Assembly (NCBI GenBank): GCA_032821775.1
Contig: JAVLRN010000002.1
Location: 868,001 to 932,000 of the forward strand
Reading direction: 5' to 3'
Length of the DNA stretch: 64,000 nt
Source: Sanguinoderma infundibulare
Taxonomy: Eukaryota; Basidiomycota; Agaricomycetes; Polyporales; Polyporaceae
Made by a program: the position numbers and the translations under genes. The notes under the pieces are model-generated. The model did not search any database. It worked only from the letters and a program-made list of their open reading frames with translations, and had not been told where the DNA came from. Below, one piece after another: positions 52,686 to 62,894 of the stretch (position 1 is its first letter; each line of letters begins with the position of its first letter).

Positions 52686-54340
52686 TTACCTCCTCATCTT
52701 CGAACTTGATCTGTACCTCGCCCTCCTCCTCCTGTTTACATCCTCCTCGTCATCGTTGTAGTCCGCTTTGGGCCCGGACTCATCCTCCCACCCCTGACCG
52801 TCTTCATCATCCGCTTCATCCCCTTCGTATTCATCTCTGTTGCGCTTCACGCGGACAGTATAGAAGTATGAGGAAGGCGGCGGAGGCAGCAGAGGCAGCA
52901 GAGGAGGAGGCGATAGCATGTTTAGGAAGACCGCAGCCAACGAAGGACCCGGGAGTGACAGACCAGCTCTCCTCAGCCGCTTCTCCCTCCGTTGGTGCAC
53001 CTTCTCGGCCTCGGGGCGGCGACGCTCGGCATTGAGCTTATTTTTGAGCTGTCGGTTGAAGCCGATGCGCTCGAGACCGAGGACGCGCACGGTGAGTGTG
53101 CCCTTGCGGTAGAGCTCCTGGATGGCTTGTTTTTGTCGCCATGGCGCTTTCCTCCGCCGTAGGTGGCGGACGCGATGGCACAGATGACGGACTAGTCGTT
53201 CAAGGCGCCCAAATGCCAGCTGTGATGAGCAGGAGAGTGGGGAAAGCGGGGTACAATACGCACCTGGTTCCCAAGACCTCCGAGATGGTGCACGCGAAGA
53301 TGCGCGGGGCTGGTGTGGCGCATGTATTTCCCTGCGTAGAACGTCTTGTCCCCTTGGCTGTAGAACACCTCGCGGGTTTGCTCGCAACAGGAGTACATCT
53401 GGTCCGTGCGGAGCGAGATGCTCTTCGCGTCGTCGTACTTGTAATCCGGGATTATGATGCTTGTCCACAGGCTGTTGGCACGAGAACGCGACAGTGTCGA
53501 CGAAGAGAGGGCGCGACTTGCTGAAGGGAATGTCAACAACAGTGTTTCTCAAGTGGTCACGGACACCGCGATCTCGGGTCGCGTCGTTAGCGCTCCGCGC
53601 CCTTCCCTTTCTCTCCGCTCCCCATGAAACAATCAATCGAGCACTCACCCTTTCATCCCCATCAATCAAATGCGAGTCCAGAGCGCGGCGAATACCGAGG
53701 TACGTCAACCCCTGATGCATGCGAGTGAGCGGGTCGCCTTGCAACGGGGAGTTGAGCGCGGGGCGGGGGAGCCTGTCGATGTTGGCCTCGCGCTCGAGCT
53801 GCGTGTCGATGCTCCAGTGCTCTTCCTAGCGGTTGATCACCTCGTGGTTGTACCTCTCGAGTGCGTCTTTGAGGGAGTCACGCTCCTTGAGGTAGGCGTC
53901 GGACAGGTGATGGGCGGAGTCGCGCTCGGCACGGCAACTGTCCCGACTCCAAGCGCGGGGAGTCGACGCTGAGCACTGCCTCGAGTTCTCGCGACGACCC
54001 TTCGACAGAGCTTCCCTTCTTCTGCTCAGCGTCAGCGCGCGTAAATCCGCCGTCCGTCCCTCTGCGATTGGACCAGTAGTCCGGGTATTGGGCCTTGTGG
54101 TCCTCCATCAGCTTGCGCGCCGCGACCTTATACACATTACGCTGTGCCTGAGAGAGTCGTCGCCAGGCTGCGCCCGCCTCCAGAGAGAGAGTAACTTGTG
54201 ACCGCTTCTTACTGCCATCGTCCGAGATGTGGTTAACAGATTTTCTCACATACTCCGGGCGGAAGAGCAAGAAACCGTTCGCCGGCGGTTTGACCCGATG
54301 ACGAGCCTTGCTCTTCCGTTGGGTCGCGCGACTCGCGCGA
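52686..54340 (-). pseudogene. HMG-box plus coiled-coil gene with several frame breaks
   Basis: Read minus from about 54340: SKARHRVKPPANGFLLFRPE, then KKRSQVTLSLEAGAAWRRLS and QRNVYKVAARKLMEDHKAQY form a good HMG box. After ELEAVLSVDSPRLE a frame change leads to HHLSDAYLKERDSLKDALER, a coiled coil, which is cut by a TAG near 53829 and continues EEHWSIDTQLEREANIDRLP. Later frames give FSKSRPLFVDTVAF and, one base out, SLWTSIIIPDYKYDDAKSIS and GDKTFYAGKYMRH, a GTGCGT intron, then KQAIQELYRKGTLTVRVLGL and an acidic/basic tail to 52686. The latter part resembles agaricomycete proteins of the DUF6697 kind. Up to three lesions suggest a dead gene; sequencing errors could mimic this. The HMG box belongs to a different subgroup from the 6.1 and 57.9 kb genes. 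Confidence 0.5.
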
Positions 54341-55910
54341 GTGCTTGCACGAGCCCTGAGATCTCAGGAGCATGATTAGGGAGAGTACCATCGAAGAGGA
54401 TGTTCCTGCGTGAAGCGCCATTTGTCGGTATCAACGTTCCGAAGCAGAGAACAAGCAGGGCTTAACGACATACGGGGGAGGGGGAGAAGGAGGAAGAGAC
54501 GGGGCACTTTGTCCATCCTAGCATCCGTATATATGACCGCACCGCAAAGAGGAGAGAACACGTGGTGTACGCACACTGTGCTTCCGAGCTCCCTGCCACC
54601 GTCCGTACTTGGGCGGATAAAAACCATGAGAGTTCACAGCCCTGTGAAAATATTCGCATTAGCATCCTTTCTGGTGGCTCAAGTATCAATGGTAAGATCC
54701 AAATGACTTACGTCCATCCCATTTACTGTGCCATCAAGACTTCGCGGCCTAGCACTGGCACAGGCATGACTCGGCGACTCGAATTACATCTGGATGCGCT
54801 GGGCGGGCATGTTACACTGCAAAAGGGCGTTCGAAGCGTTGGAATATATTAGTAAAATGCATTGAACCGCTGGAACAATGAACCCATCACAACTTACTAG
54901 TAGCCTTACTGTGACACCTTTTGAATCCGAGTCGGCGATATCTTGCTACGATAATGTCCAAACTTCGACTGCCGAACAGCGGCATAGACGTGTTACGTCG
55001 AATATACTCTTGAATGTATTTGATGGATGCCACGATGGAGAGGAGTGGGTGCACACATCATGGAAGAAAACCAAGCGGTGTGCGCACCCCGTACTCCGCA
55101 GCGTCGGGTAGTGTATTACGTAACCACAGCGTTTGATGGGCGTCAAGGCTGCGCGTCGCGGCTCTCAATTCGCGTCTCACTGTCGTGTTTGTTAATGAAG
55201 AATTTGGTCAGTGTTGTATATTTATTTAACTATTGACATCCTCATGTACGTGATCCAGGCGATGCACAATCCTGGAGACACCTGCAGAACCGCGAACTCA
55301 GTGGACGTCATCCGACTTCTGGTCGTCTCGATGGCAGCCTAAACTTCAAGGTTAAGCTTCAAGCTTCAAGTTGGACCAGGCCCGTCAGCTGGACTATAGG
55401 AGAGCTGTGCGCGGAAGGGAAAAGAGCGGAGTGCGCTGAGCTACAAATCGATCGTCAAATGCTCGTCTCTCTCCGTCCTCGGCGTACTGCTCGCTGATCG
55501 GAAAATTACAGTCTACGCAGACAAAATCAAATCTGTGAAGCATCTCGCCAGCACAGTTCCTTGATATTGCAAAGCTGGTGCGTAGGCTGATCGTCCACGT
55601 CATCTGCACCCTGTACCACTGACACTGTGGACGAACTCCGCGAATGCTCAGAGACGATCTGAGGGCTTCCGCCTTGTCTCGCTATTTCTGTCCATATCGG
55701 GGATCGGTCCGTCGACAGCACGCTAGCTGTGTAACCTCAAAGTTCACACGCTTGATGACCTAGAGATCAACTTTAGATCGGAGGAGTGAGATGAAAGTCA
55801 AGCTCAGTGCCAGATCGTCGTGGTGGAAGACAAACTGCGCAAGCCAAGTTCGATGCCTTGGATGAGAGAAGTTCGCGCCGGAGGAGGGAGAATCTCGTGA
55901 AGGCGTATGT
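54341..55910. other. long stretch without a supported gene
   Basis: Small frames without motifs. Clustered CTTCAAG/AAGCTT words occur at about 55340-55372. No further structure seen. Confidence 0.35.
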
Positions 55911-56426
55911 GCATCAGTAATTCACCCGAGTTCTGAATCATCTGAATGTCTGACATGTGAGCGCTTACCCAATAGCTCACCGGCATCGATCCGCTGTGAG
56001 CCGTGCATGCACTCAAAACCCCCGTTTTTGAGACATTAATCATTGCACCCATCCCACCAAACAGTCCGGGAGCACGCGAGCCCCGCACGCATCGAGCGCG
56101 ACGCTCGAGGGCTTGCACAACCGAAGCACGACCGTGGCGGCCTTGCCGCCGCCGTTGCCAACACTGTCCCCGATCGAGCCTTAGTCTTATGGTCGGGGGG
56201 AAATTGCGGATGACGGACAAGCCACAAGGGTCCCTTTTGGGCCAACTTGCGCGCTGCCGCAGCATGGTTAGTGAACCTTTCCTGAATGTCTGACAGGGCG
56301 CTTTCGCACCTCTGACTTGGGCCGACCTCTGACGCTCTGACAGGTCTGAATCAGGTCTGAATCACATCTGATTGCATCTGAAACATCTGGGTCAGACGTT
56401 CAGAACTCCGGGGAATTTCTGATGTG
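55911..56426. mobile_element. short terminal-inverted-repeat element, copy 2 (opposite orientation)
   Basis: Left end CATCAGTAATTCACCCGAGT then TCTGAAT; right end read in reverse CATCAGAAATTCCCCGGAGT then TCTGAACGTCTGA. The left end here corresponds to the right end of the copy at 49346-49837, so the two copies lie in opposite orientation about 6 kb apart. Interior words are shared. Tandem AGGTCTGAATC units occur at 56341-56362. No transposase. Confidence 0.6.
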
Positions 56427-57778
56427 TTCGCGTTGCCAGCGAGGGCACAGATGCAATTGTGGCCGAATCTCGGGATTCCTCCCACAGATGTCGAAGAAGG
56501 GACTTGGGGAGTTTTAGCGGAGATGTCTCAATTGTTATCGCCAGAGGGTACGTGAGATGCATTATGATCGCTCAGCGTGCAACTCGTCATTTTTTGCCTA
56601 GATATCACCTCGGAAGCCGAAGAGTAACGGCGTACATATCGTGTTTGTCCACCCAGACCGGTCCAAGGCGCAAGAGTACTTCAGCGATTGGTCCCACGGC
56701 TCATGAGGATGGTGAGTCATTGGTTAGGGCCGTAGGCAGATCTTTGTCTCCACTGGCGTCGGTTCTTCCACCAGGTTTGTTTAAACAGTTACTGATCTCT
56801 TACAGTCTACATTGACGTTGATGATTCGCTCGCGCATACTATAAGCCCCTCCGTCAGTATCAGAACAGTGTCGAGAAGACGCTTGCCATGTTCGCCCTCC
56901 CACCCTTGCCCCCGTTCTATGGAAGGATGTCTTGGCGACTTTACGTCACGTTTGTGCCGCCGGACGCCTGCTAAGCGGCGTTTCTCAGGTAGTAGGTGTT
57001 GAATGTGTCCCTGATGTCATCTGCGTTAACGATCGCAACGGCGTATCGGACAGGTTCGATCATTTCTACCGTGTGAAAAGCAGACACGAGGTTCTCTACA
57101 GATGCAGACAATGCGTGCGCCACCGACCGCTACGCCTTTACGCTTTGTCGTGCATAAAGCGCCTGATGGTACAATTCCTTGAAATGGTACATTAAGAGGA
57201 TGGCGGATGGTATAGACTGCCTTCTAAAGCGTTGGTGAGTGACACGCAAGGACTATGTTTCCATTAATACGATCGGGGTTACTTTGCTTTCCAACGCTGA
57301 GGAACTTGTGTCGTTATGTCATATTGGCACCTCACAGTTGCAGGTCATTGCTCTGATCCTATGAGTTGGTTCTCTGTATCCGATCAGGACCGCATGCCTT
57401 GTTCGGGAACGATACATTCATCGCGTAGCACTAGTCCTCGACCGCTGTGCATCGTCGTCGAGTTGCTGCTTCTTTTGCATATGCAAGCGTCGACGATGCG
57501 CCGTGGTAGCGGGCATAGGGACCAGGCCCAAGTTTGTGAGCTTCCATACAATTCGAGCCTCGTGTTCAACTGTTTGTGCCATGGCCCAGGAACCCGTCGC
57601 GTAGCGGCTAGTGCCACAGATTGTATGCTAGCGCACCATCTACTCGTTCCTCCTCAGCGCCGCAGCCGCTTGAATCGAGCCGTCCGATCACTCCCGTCGT
57701 GGACAAAGCATAGGGCTAGCCATTGTTGCCTCGTTGCACCGCGCCTTTCCTTCGGGCGCTTGCCTGACGCAGACCGAG
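56427..57778. other. no resolved gene; F-box-like and other fragments
   Basis: Protein-like pieces include IPPTDVEEGTWGVLAEMSQL (56474-56550) before a GTACGT donor, SNGVHIVFVHPDRSKAQEYF (about 56625-56690), and LWKDVLATLRHVCAAGRLLS (about 56918-56980), the last resembling the 'LWxxV' end of fungal F-boxes. They do not connect into one frame. The right part is the upstream region of the HMG gene. Confidence 0.25.
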
Positions 57779-57785
57779 TATATAT
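57779..57785 (+). promoter_or_regulatory. TATA box of the right HMG-box gene
   Basis: TATATAT lies 131 bases upstream of the ATG and 8 bases upstream of the point where homology to the left copy begins. The left copy has no equivalent. Confidence 0.55.
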
Positions 57786-57792
57786 CGGACCC

Positions 57793-58996
57793 TGAGTTGA
57801 GCCAGCATCGTCATCTCTCTTCGTTCACGCACTCTCGATCTCTTCGTTCAAGTGCTCTCTCTCTCTCTTCATTGCACCCCTGCTATCTTCCTTGCTCCTC
57901 TACTTTTCGCACATCATGGTACGTCGGCCGTTTTCGAACCTCATTCTGCGGTGCCCGTGATGACCTTTCCGCCACTTTCACGCAGCCCGTCATCATTCCT
58001 GCAGAGGCTCTCGAGACCCGCGACGGCCTTGTCGAATGGCTCTCGGGCACGCTGGGGAAGGACAAGCGACCCCCCAACGCGTTCATCCTGTTCCGGAAAT
58101 TCAGGAACGCGACAGCCGCAGCGGCTGCAGCGGCTGCAGCGGCTGCAGGGGTGCAAGGAGGCAAGAAGCGGCAGACGGAAGTCTCTAAATTCCTGGGCGT
58201 CACGTGGAGCAGCCTCGGGAAAGACGACCAGGCGTTTTGGTTCGAGATCGGGGAGGCCGTGAAGGCGATACACAGGCGCCGTTTCCCGCAGGTGGTGCGA
58301 CAGGAACAGACGGCAAAGAGGAAGCAGAAGCAGACTTTCCCTTCCTCTTCCACCTCCCAGACGACGCCCATGGGCCCACAGCAGGTCCCCCCAGTCCCCG
58401 GCCAGTTCCCCGACTTCCCCACCCCCGCCTCGACCTCCCACGTCCAGCCATCGCTCGGATATGGGCAATACTGCCCTCAGCAGTGGGCCGAGGGGGCGAA
58501 CTTCCTGGCCACATACGGCGTCGACACCGAGCCACTCCCACTCGGCAACTACGACATTCACGCGAACGTCGCTGGTTTCGGCTTCCCTTGCTGGGACGAC
58601 ATCGACTTCAGCTTTGGGGTCGACCACGGAATCGACTTTGGCCTCGGTTCTGGGGACATCAACGATTCCGGCTTCGTGGCTCCCGTTTCCGAGGTGGACT
58701 ACTTGGTCGGATCTTCCCTCCCCGAGGGCCACGCTTCCAGCGTGTTCTCGCCGCCAGCGGGGATCGCGGACACGTACGCTGGAGTGGACAGATCCGGCCC
58801 TCTTCAGGAGTTCTCCCTGCCTCCGCCGTCGCAGTCCATCGTGCAGCGGCCAATTTCCGAGGCTGTCGAAGACGAGGTATTCGTCGATGTGTCCATGGTC
58901 GACTTCGATGAGTACGACCCTATCTACGAGTAGTAGATTGTCCGGTTCGTTGTTCTTATTTCGCACAAGCCGCTGCCTATTCCTCCCCCATTTAGA
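57793..58996 (+). repeat. inverted duplicated block, right copy (HMG gene with UTRs)
   Basis: The counterpart of 6049-7230. The match begins at TGAGTTGAGCC and stops at CCATTTAGA, with unrelated sequence on both outer sides. Confidence 0.85.
57916..58933 (+). CDS. HMG-box transcription factor, right copy
   Basis: A one-codon first exon (57916..57918), a 67-base intron (GTACGT...CACGCAG) and the main exon 57986..58933 give about 316 residues, starting MPVIIPAEALETRDGLVEWL. The HMG box begins PNAFILFRKFRNAT, is split by an 11-residue Ala run (5 in the left copy), and continues QTEVSKFLGVTWSSLGKDDQ and AFWFEIGEAVKAIHRRRFPQ. A basic RKQKQT stretch and a Pro/Gly-rich region follow. The C-terminus is acidic (EAVEDEVFVDVSMVDFDEYD). 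DNA binding and nuclear location are expected; targets are unknown. A TATA box at 57779 makes this the likely parental, expressed copy. Both copies keep intact frames despite many base differences. Confidence 0.82.
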
Positions 58997-60868
58997 GATT
59001 TCCCATTAGATGACATCGTTCCCCCGTCTCGTGTTCTTTTAGAATGTGCTCATGCACCGATATCCTCTTGCATTTGTCTTATACCCTGCTATCGTCCCCA
59101 TCCTAGCTATCGCATATACATACACTGAGTACCGGTCTTGTCGCAATGCATTCTCGTGTTCAGGGCTTCGACTGTTCCAGACTGTGGGCCACGAGCAGAC
59201 TCCGATCAAATCGGAAGTCGCCTTTGAGCCACCAGAGTACCGCCACATCGCAAACACATTGCATGTCGGCACCGCTTGCACGATCATACTCCCTGATCGA
59301 GTGGCAACTTTGATTTGCAGCCTGATACCCGGATAAGTTTTCTTCTGGTAACTACACCAGGGTGAGTGTCCGTACGACGGGTAAGGGTACTGTAATAGAC
59401 AACAAGTAGAGTGCCTTCGATGCGTAATGTACTGGAGGATCGGGAAGAAGGATTCTCATGGTACGAGGCGCGGCCAATCCTAAAGTAGTCGAAAAAGAGT
59501 ACGTTGAACATTTTGACTCGTTCAGCGGCCTCGGTCGCCACTCTCGGCGTTCTGATCCGATTACTTATCATGGCAAAGTTTGCACTGCACTTGCGGCATA
59601 ACCCTCCTGAGGTCGATGATGCCGGGATTGGCGCGCCAAGTATCAGAATCATCGAAGGTCTCGACTAGACCATGAAGCGCTCAATCGTACATTTTGCAGG
59701 CATGGGTCGGTGAGCGCACGGGTTCTCCGCCATGACCGCGCGCACGTACGACCTCCCTAGCGGTCAGGACATTCGAATAATCGTAATCAACGGGTCAGCC
59801 AATTTGAGGCGGGCTGCATCGCGCTCGCGCTTGGCTACCGCGACTTCGGCTTTCAGGCGGATGAATGCCTGTGGAGATGGATGACGGTTACCTCTACCCC
59901 TTTTCTGGTCAACAAGGGACGTACATCGAAGAAACGCACCGCCAATCTTGCATCTTCTCCATGATCTGCGAATCCGGCATCCTCGGGATATCCTGACCAC
60001 GTCTAGCATTACGGCGGAGTAGGGGAACAACCGTGACGACGACGGCCACATGTGCACGTACATCTTCGTTCAGCATATCTGCAATCTGGCTTGAGGCTAA
60101 TTCGAGAGCTTCGTCGAGCGGCAGACGGTCGAAACGGCCAAGGCCAGACCACAAGTGCCAGTCAAGGATGGCTGAAATCGTGTCCTCCAGGTTGAAGAGC
60201 GGCGACGAGCTCATGAGGCGATGAGGATGAGTTGAGAGAACTTGAAGACTCGGAGGGCCTCACTCCTTTCAAGGGGGAGACCCCTGTTGCCACGACCCGC
60301 AAGCATCCAGAGTATCAAATATTTAAGCAAAGGACGTCTTTCGACCATACATACTGCATTACTGATCAAGGTACGACGCATCCGCGTCATGTCACAAATT
60401 TCAAACACGTCAAGTCACGCTGCCTTAGGCCAAACCATGCCCCTCTAACACAGAACCACACACTTGAACATAGACGTGTAATAAAACAGACTAGATATTC
60501 ATGACAGATCAGTGGAGTAACTTACAGAGATCCAGAATACAGCGCGTCATGCAATATGCCACATGGCATCACACGTATCGCCATTTCGTACGGGTTTTGC
60601 ATGAATCCAAGACACGTCTTCGCGATCTCCAATGGTGGTGGCGGGGCAGAGTTCGAACCCAGAGACGCGTACTGGCTCCCCAATCGCCGTACTTTTTTGT
60701 AATGGGAAGAGAGACAGAGAACCCCGGAGAACCGGTGTTGACTCCATGAGGCTACAGAACAGAGAAGGACACAGTATTTATACAACTAGAGACAGGAGTG
60801 AGAGAGCGGATACGCGGCGGATGATAATCAAATAACAATCGAGTCTGGTGGGAAAGAACGCGGATGAA
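58997..60868. other. mostly unassigned; possible minus-strand gene at 59760-60214
   Basis: On the minus strand from 60214, MSSSPLFNLEDTISAILDWH, LPLDEALELASSQIADMLNE and VRAHVAVVVTVVPLLRRNAR form a good helical protein, and RLKAEVAVAKRERDAARLKL (ending near 59764) looks like its coiled-coil tail. A GTGCGT...CCACAG intron lies between them, but the phases do not fit, so the gene is unresolved or broken. A second minus frame (59652-59284) has no motif. Confidence 0.3.
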
Positions 60869-62477
60869 CTACGTACTAACCGGGACCATCGGAACTGACG
60901 GTGAGGCACGTATAATGGCATGGCCACGACAGCTTTCCAGGCGAGGAAACAGTCTGTCCAGCTTGTCCGCAACACAGAGCACCGCGAGGTAAGCCTCCGG
61001 CGGGGGCCTCGGGATCTCCAGTTCGCGTAGGTTGTGGTCGACGATGGGAACAGTGAGGTTAGCGGCTAGTATCGGGTCGACATTGACGTCCGCGAGGTGC
61101 AGCCGGACAAGACGAGGGCACCGAGTAGCGAGCGTGACGAGAGCACCGAACGTCAGCCGCTCCAGGAGGGCAGGGGCGTATCGCAACTTCAGGGCGACGA
61201 GCCGCGGCCAGGCGTTGGCGAGTGCGAGTATGTCGTCATCCGTTAAGTGCAAGGTCGACCCGCCCAGGTCAATAGATAGATCGTCCAGCGCGGTGAGAGA
61301 GGCCAACGAGGTTAGGATTGCCTTGAGATGGATCTTGCTCTGAACGCTGTGCGGGTCTACCAATGTATCGAGATCGCAATAGACCGCGAACTTGCGCAAG
61401 TTGGCACGAAGCTTGGTCGTAGCACCATGCAGGAAATCTAGCAGAGTTTTGAGGGTGGCGGAAGCGGAAATATGGAACGAAACCGACTGGAGGTTGGGGG
61501 AGGCCAGCGCGTCGACGAAGGCGTTGAGGTTCTTCATTGATCCTGTGAGCTTCAGGCGTCGTAGGTCCGGGATCGCGAGATCATAGGCATCCGGCAGCTC
61601 CTCATCCCAAGTGTCTAGATCGATCTCGAGCTGCTCCAAAGACGGAAGGAGACCCATTTGAGACCAGGCGCCCAGCTCGAAAACCGTGTTTGAGTCTGCG
61701 CTAGTCACAAAGCGTCGCAGGCCAGAAAAGCGGGAAAGGTGCTCGATGTGCTTTTTGTCCAAGTAGAAGGTCGAGTAATCCACGAGAACGAGTTCTTGTA
61801 AGCCGGGGGATGCAAGGTAGAGCGCGGAGAACAGCGCATCGAAATTGGCGCGGTCTTCCACTTCATTGTCGTCTTCGTCGCTGAAGGACATTGTAACGGA
61901 TTGTAGCATGGGTGAGAGCAAAAGGATTGTGTGCCCGGTACTGTCCGCGTCCAGGGATACGGCTGTCAGACGTCGCAAGCGAGGGAAGAGAGGTAATCGG
62001 CGACAGTGTGTGGACAGCAGAGACCAGACGGATGGACGTATATCCAGCTCTGTCCAACGAAGATGTAACTCCCGGACACGTTCCGCGTACGAGCAGAAGC
62101 GCGACCAGGCTTCCGAGGAAATATTCAAGAACATACCCTGAGCGGGCAGGTCAATTAGAAATTGTCATACGATCGGAATATGCACGCACCAAATGCGAAG
62201 ATTCCTGGTAGTAGGACGGCAAGAGTCTGATTAAGGGCATGATATCCTCTAGAACCTCCCACAGTGCGTCCAACGCATGCTCGGAAAACGCGTGGCAGAC
62301 CCGAGCGGCTGATACGAGATCGCGTCGGGCCTGTTTGCGGCTGACCACATACGCTTCGGCTAACCCGCTCATATCGTTCTCCAAGGCCTCTCGACTGAGG
62401 TATGCGGGTTTGAGTTCCTGGAAGATGGCACGGAGAAGCTCGTTGCAACGGAGGACGGAAAACACGCTGTTCGTCAT
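60869..62477 (-). CDS. F-box/leucine-rich protein
   Basis: Exon 62477..62190 and exon 62137..60869 (52-base intron, GTGCGT...CTCAG) give about 518 residues. The N-terminal F-box reads FSVLRCNELLRAIFQELKPA, then ARRDLVSAARVCHAFSEHAL and DALWEVLEDIMPLIRLLP. The rest is leucine-rich: VRELHLRWTELDIRPSVWSL, LFPRLRRLTAVSLDADSTGH, LASPGLQELVLVDYSTFYLD, LRRLKLTGSMKNLNAFVDAL, ALDDLSIDLGGSTLHLTDDD and PRLVRLHLADVNVDPI. Such proteins serve as substrate receptors of SCF ubiquitin ligases via SKP1 and are hugely expanded in agaricomycetes. The frame is complete. The Met at 62477 directly follows a TACAG, so a non-coding 5' exon is possible. Remnants of the same subfamily lie at 8215-8642 and 25280-26062. 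Confidence 0.82.
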
Positions 62478-62894
62478 CTGTAGAGCAACGCTTGAGTTGT
62501 CTTTGAAATGCGCAGAGTAAGACTCGGAGGGCGGCGACTGCAGACTCACCTTCGGAGTGCAGAGGGGGACGTGGTCAGTGAGTGGGGAGAGAGCTAGTAG
62601 TGGTTGGCGGAGGAAACAACAGACGCGGCCCATATATGGGGGACTGCAAAGCAAAGCGTCGCGCCACAGAACGTCTTGAGATTGAATCGGAGTTGCTCAG
62701 AGACAATGGGCTAAGTCAAAGAAGAAGGAACAAACAGCTCAAAGAAAAAGGAACAAACAGGGAAACATCCACGCTGTGGCCATGGCCAAATGCGGTGCTG
62801 GGCCGTACCGTGCGCCGCTCGGGCACTCGCGAACTCTTCGCCGTCCTCCGGCTACGCCGTCAATGTGTCTGATTTTGCAGGAGTCACGGCCTGC
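62478..62894. other. intergenic between two F-box genes
   Basis: No gene is seen. A purine-rich GAAGGAACAAACAG word is partly duplicated (about 62722-62760). Confidence 0.4.

Noticed and set aside
52686..58933. A mating-type locus, suggested by the HMG boxes.
   Set aside because: Agaricomycete mating loci are defined by homeodomain and pheromone/receptor genes, none of which I see here. HMG boxes alone are not evidence in this group.
60640..60680. A tRNA-like T-loop word (GTTCGAACC).
   Set aside because: The flanking bases do not pair into a T-stem on either strand, and no anticodon or acceptor stem could be drawn.
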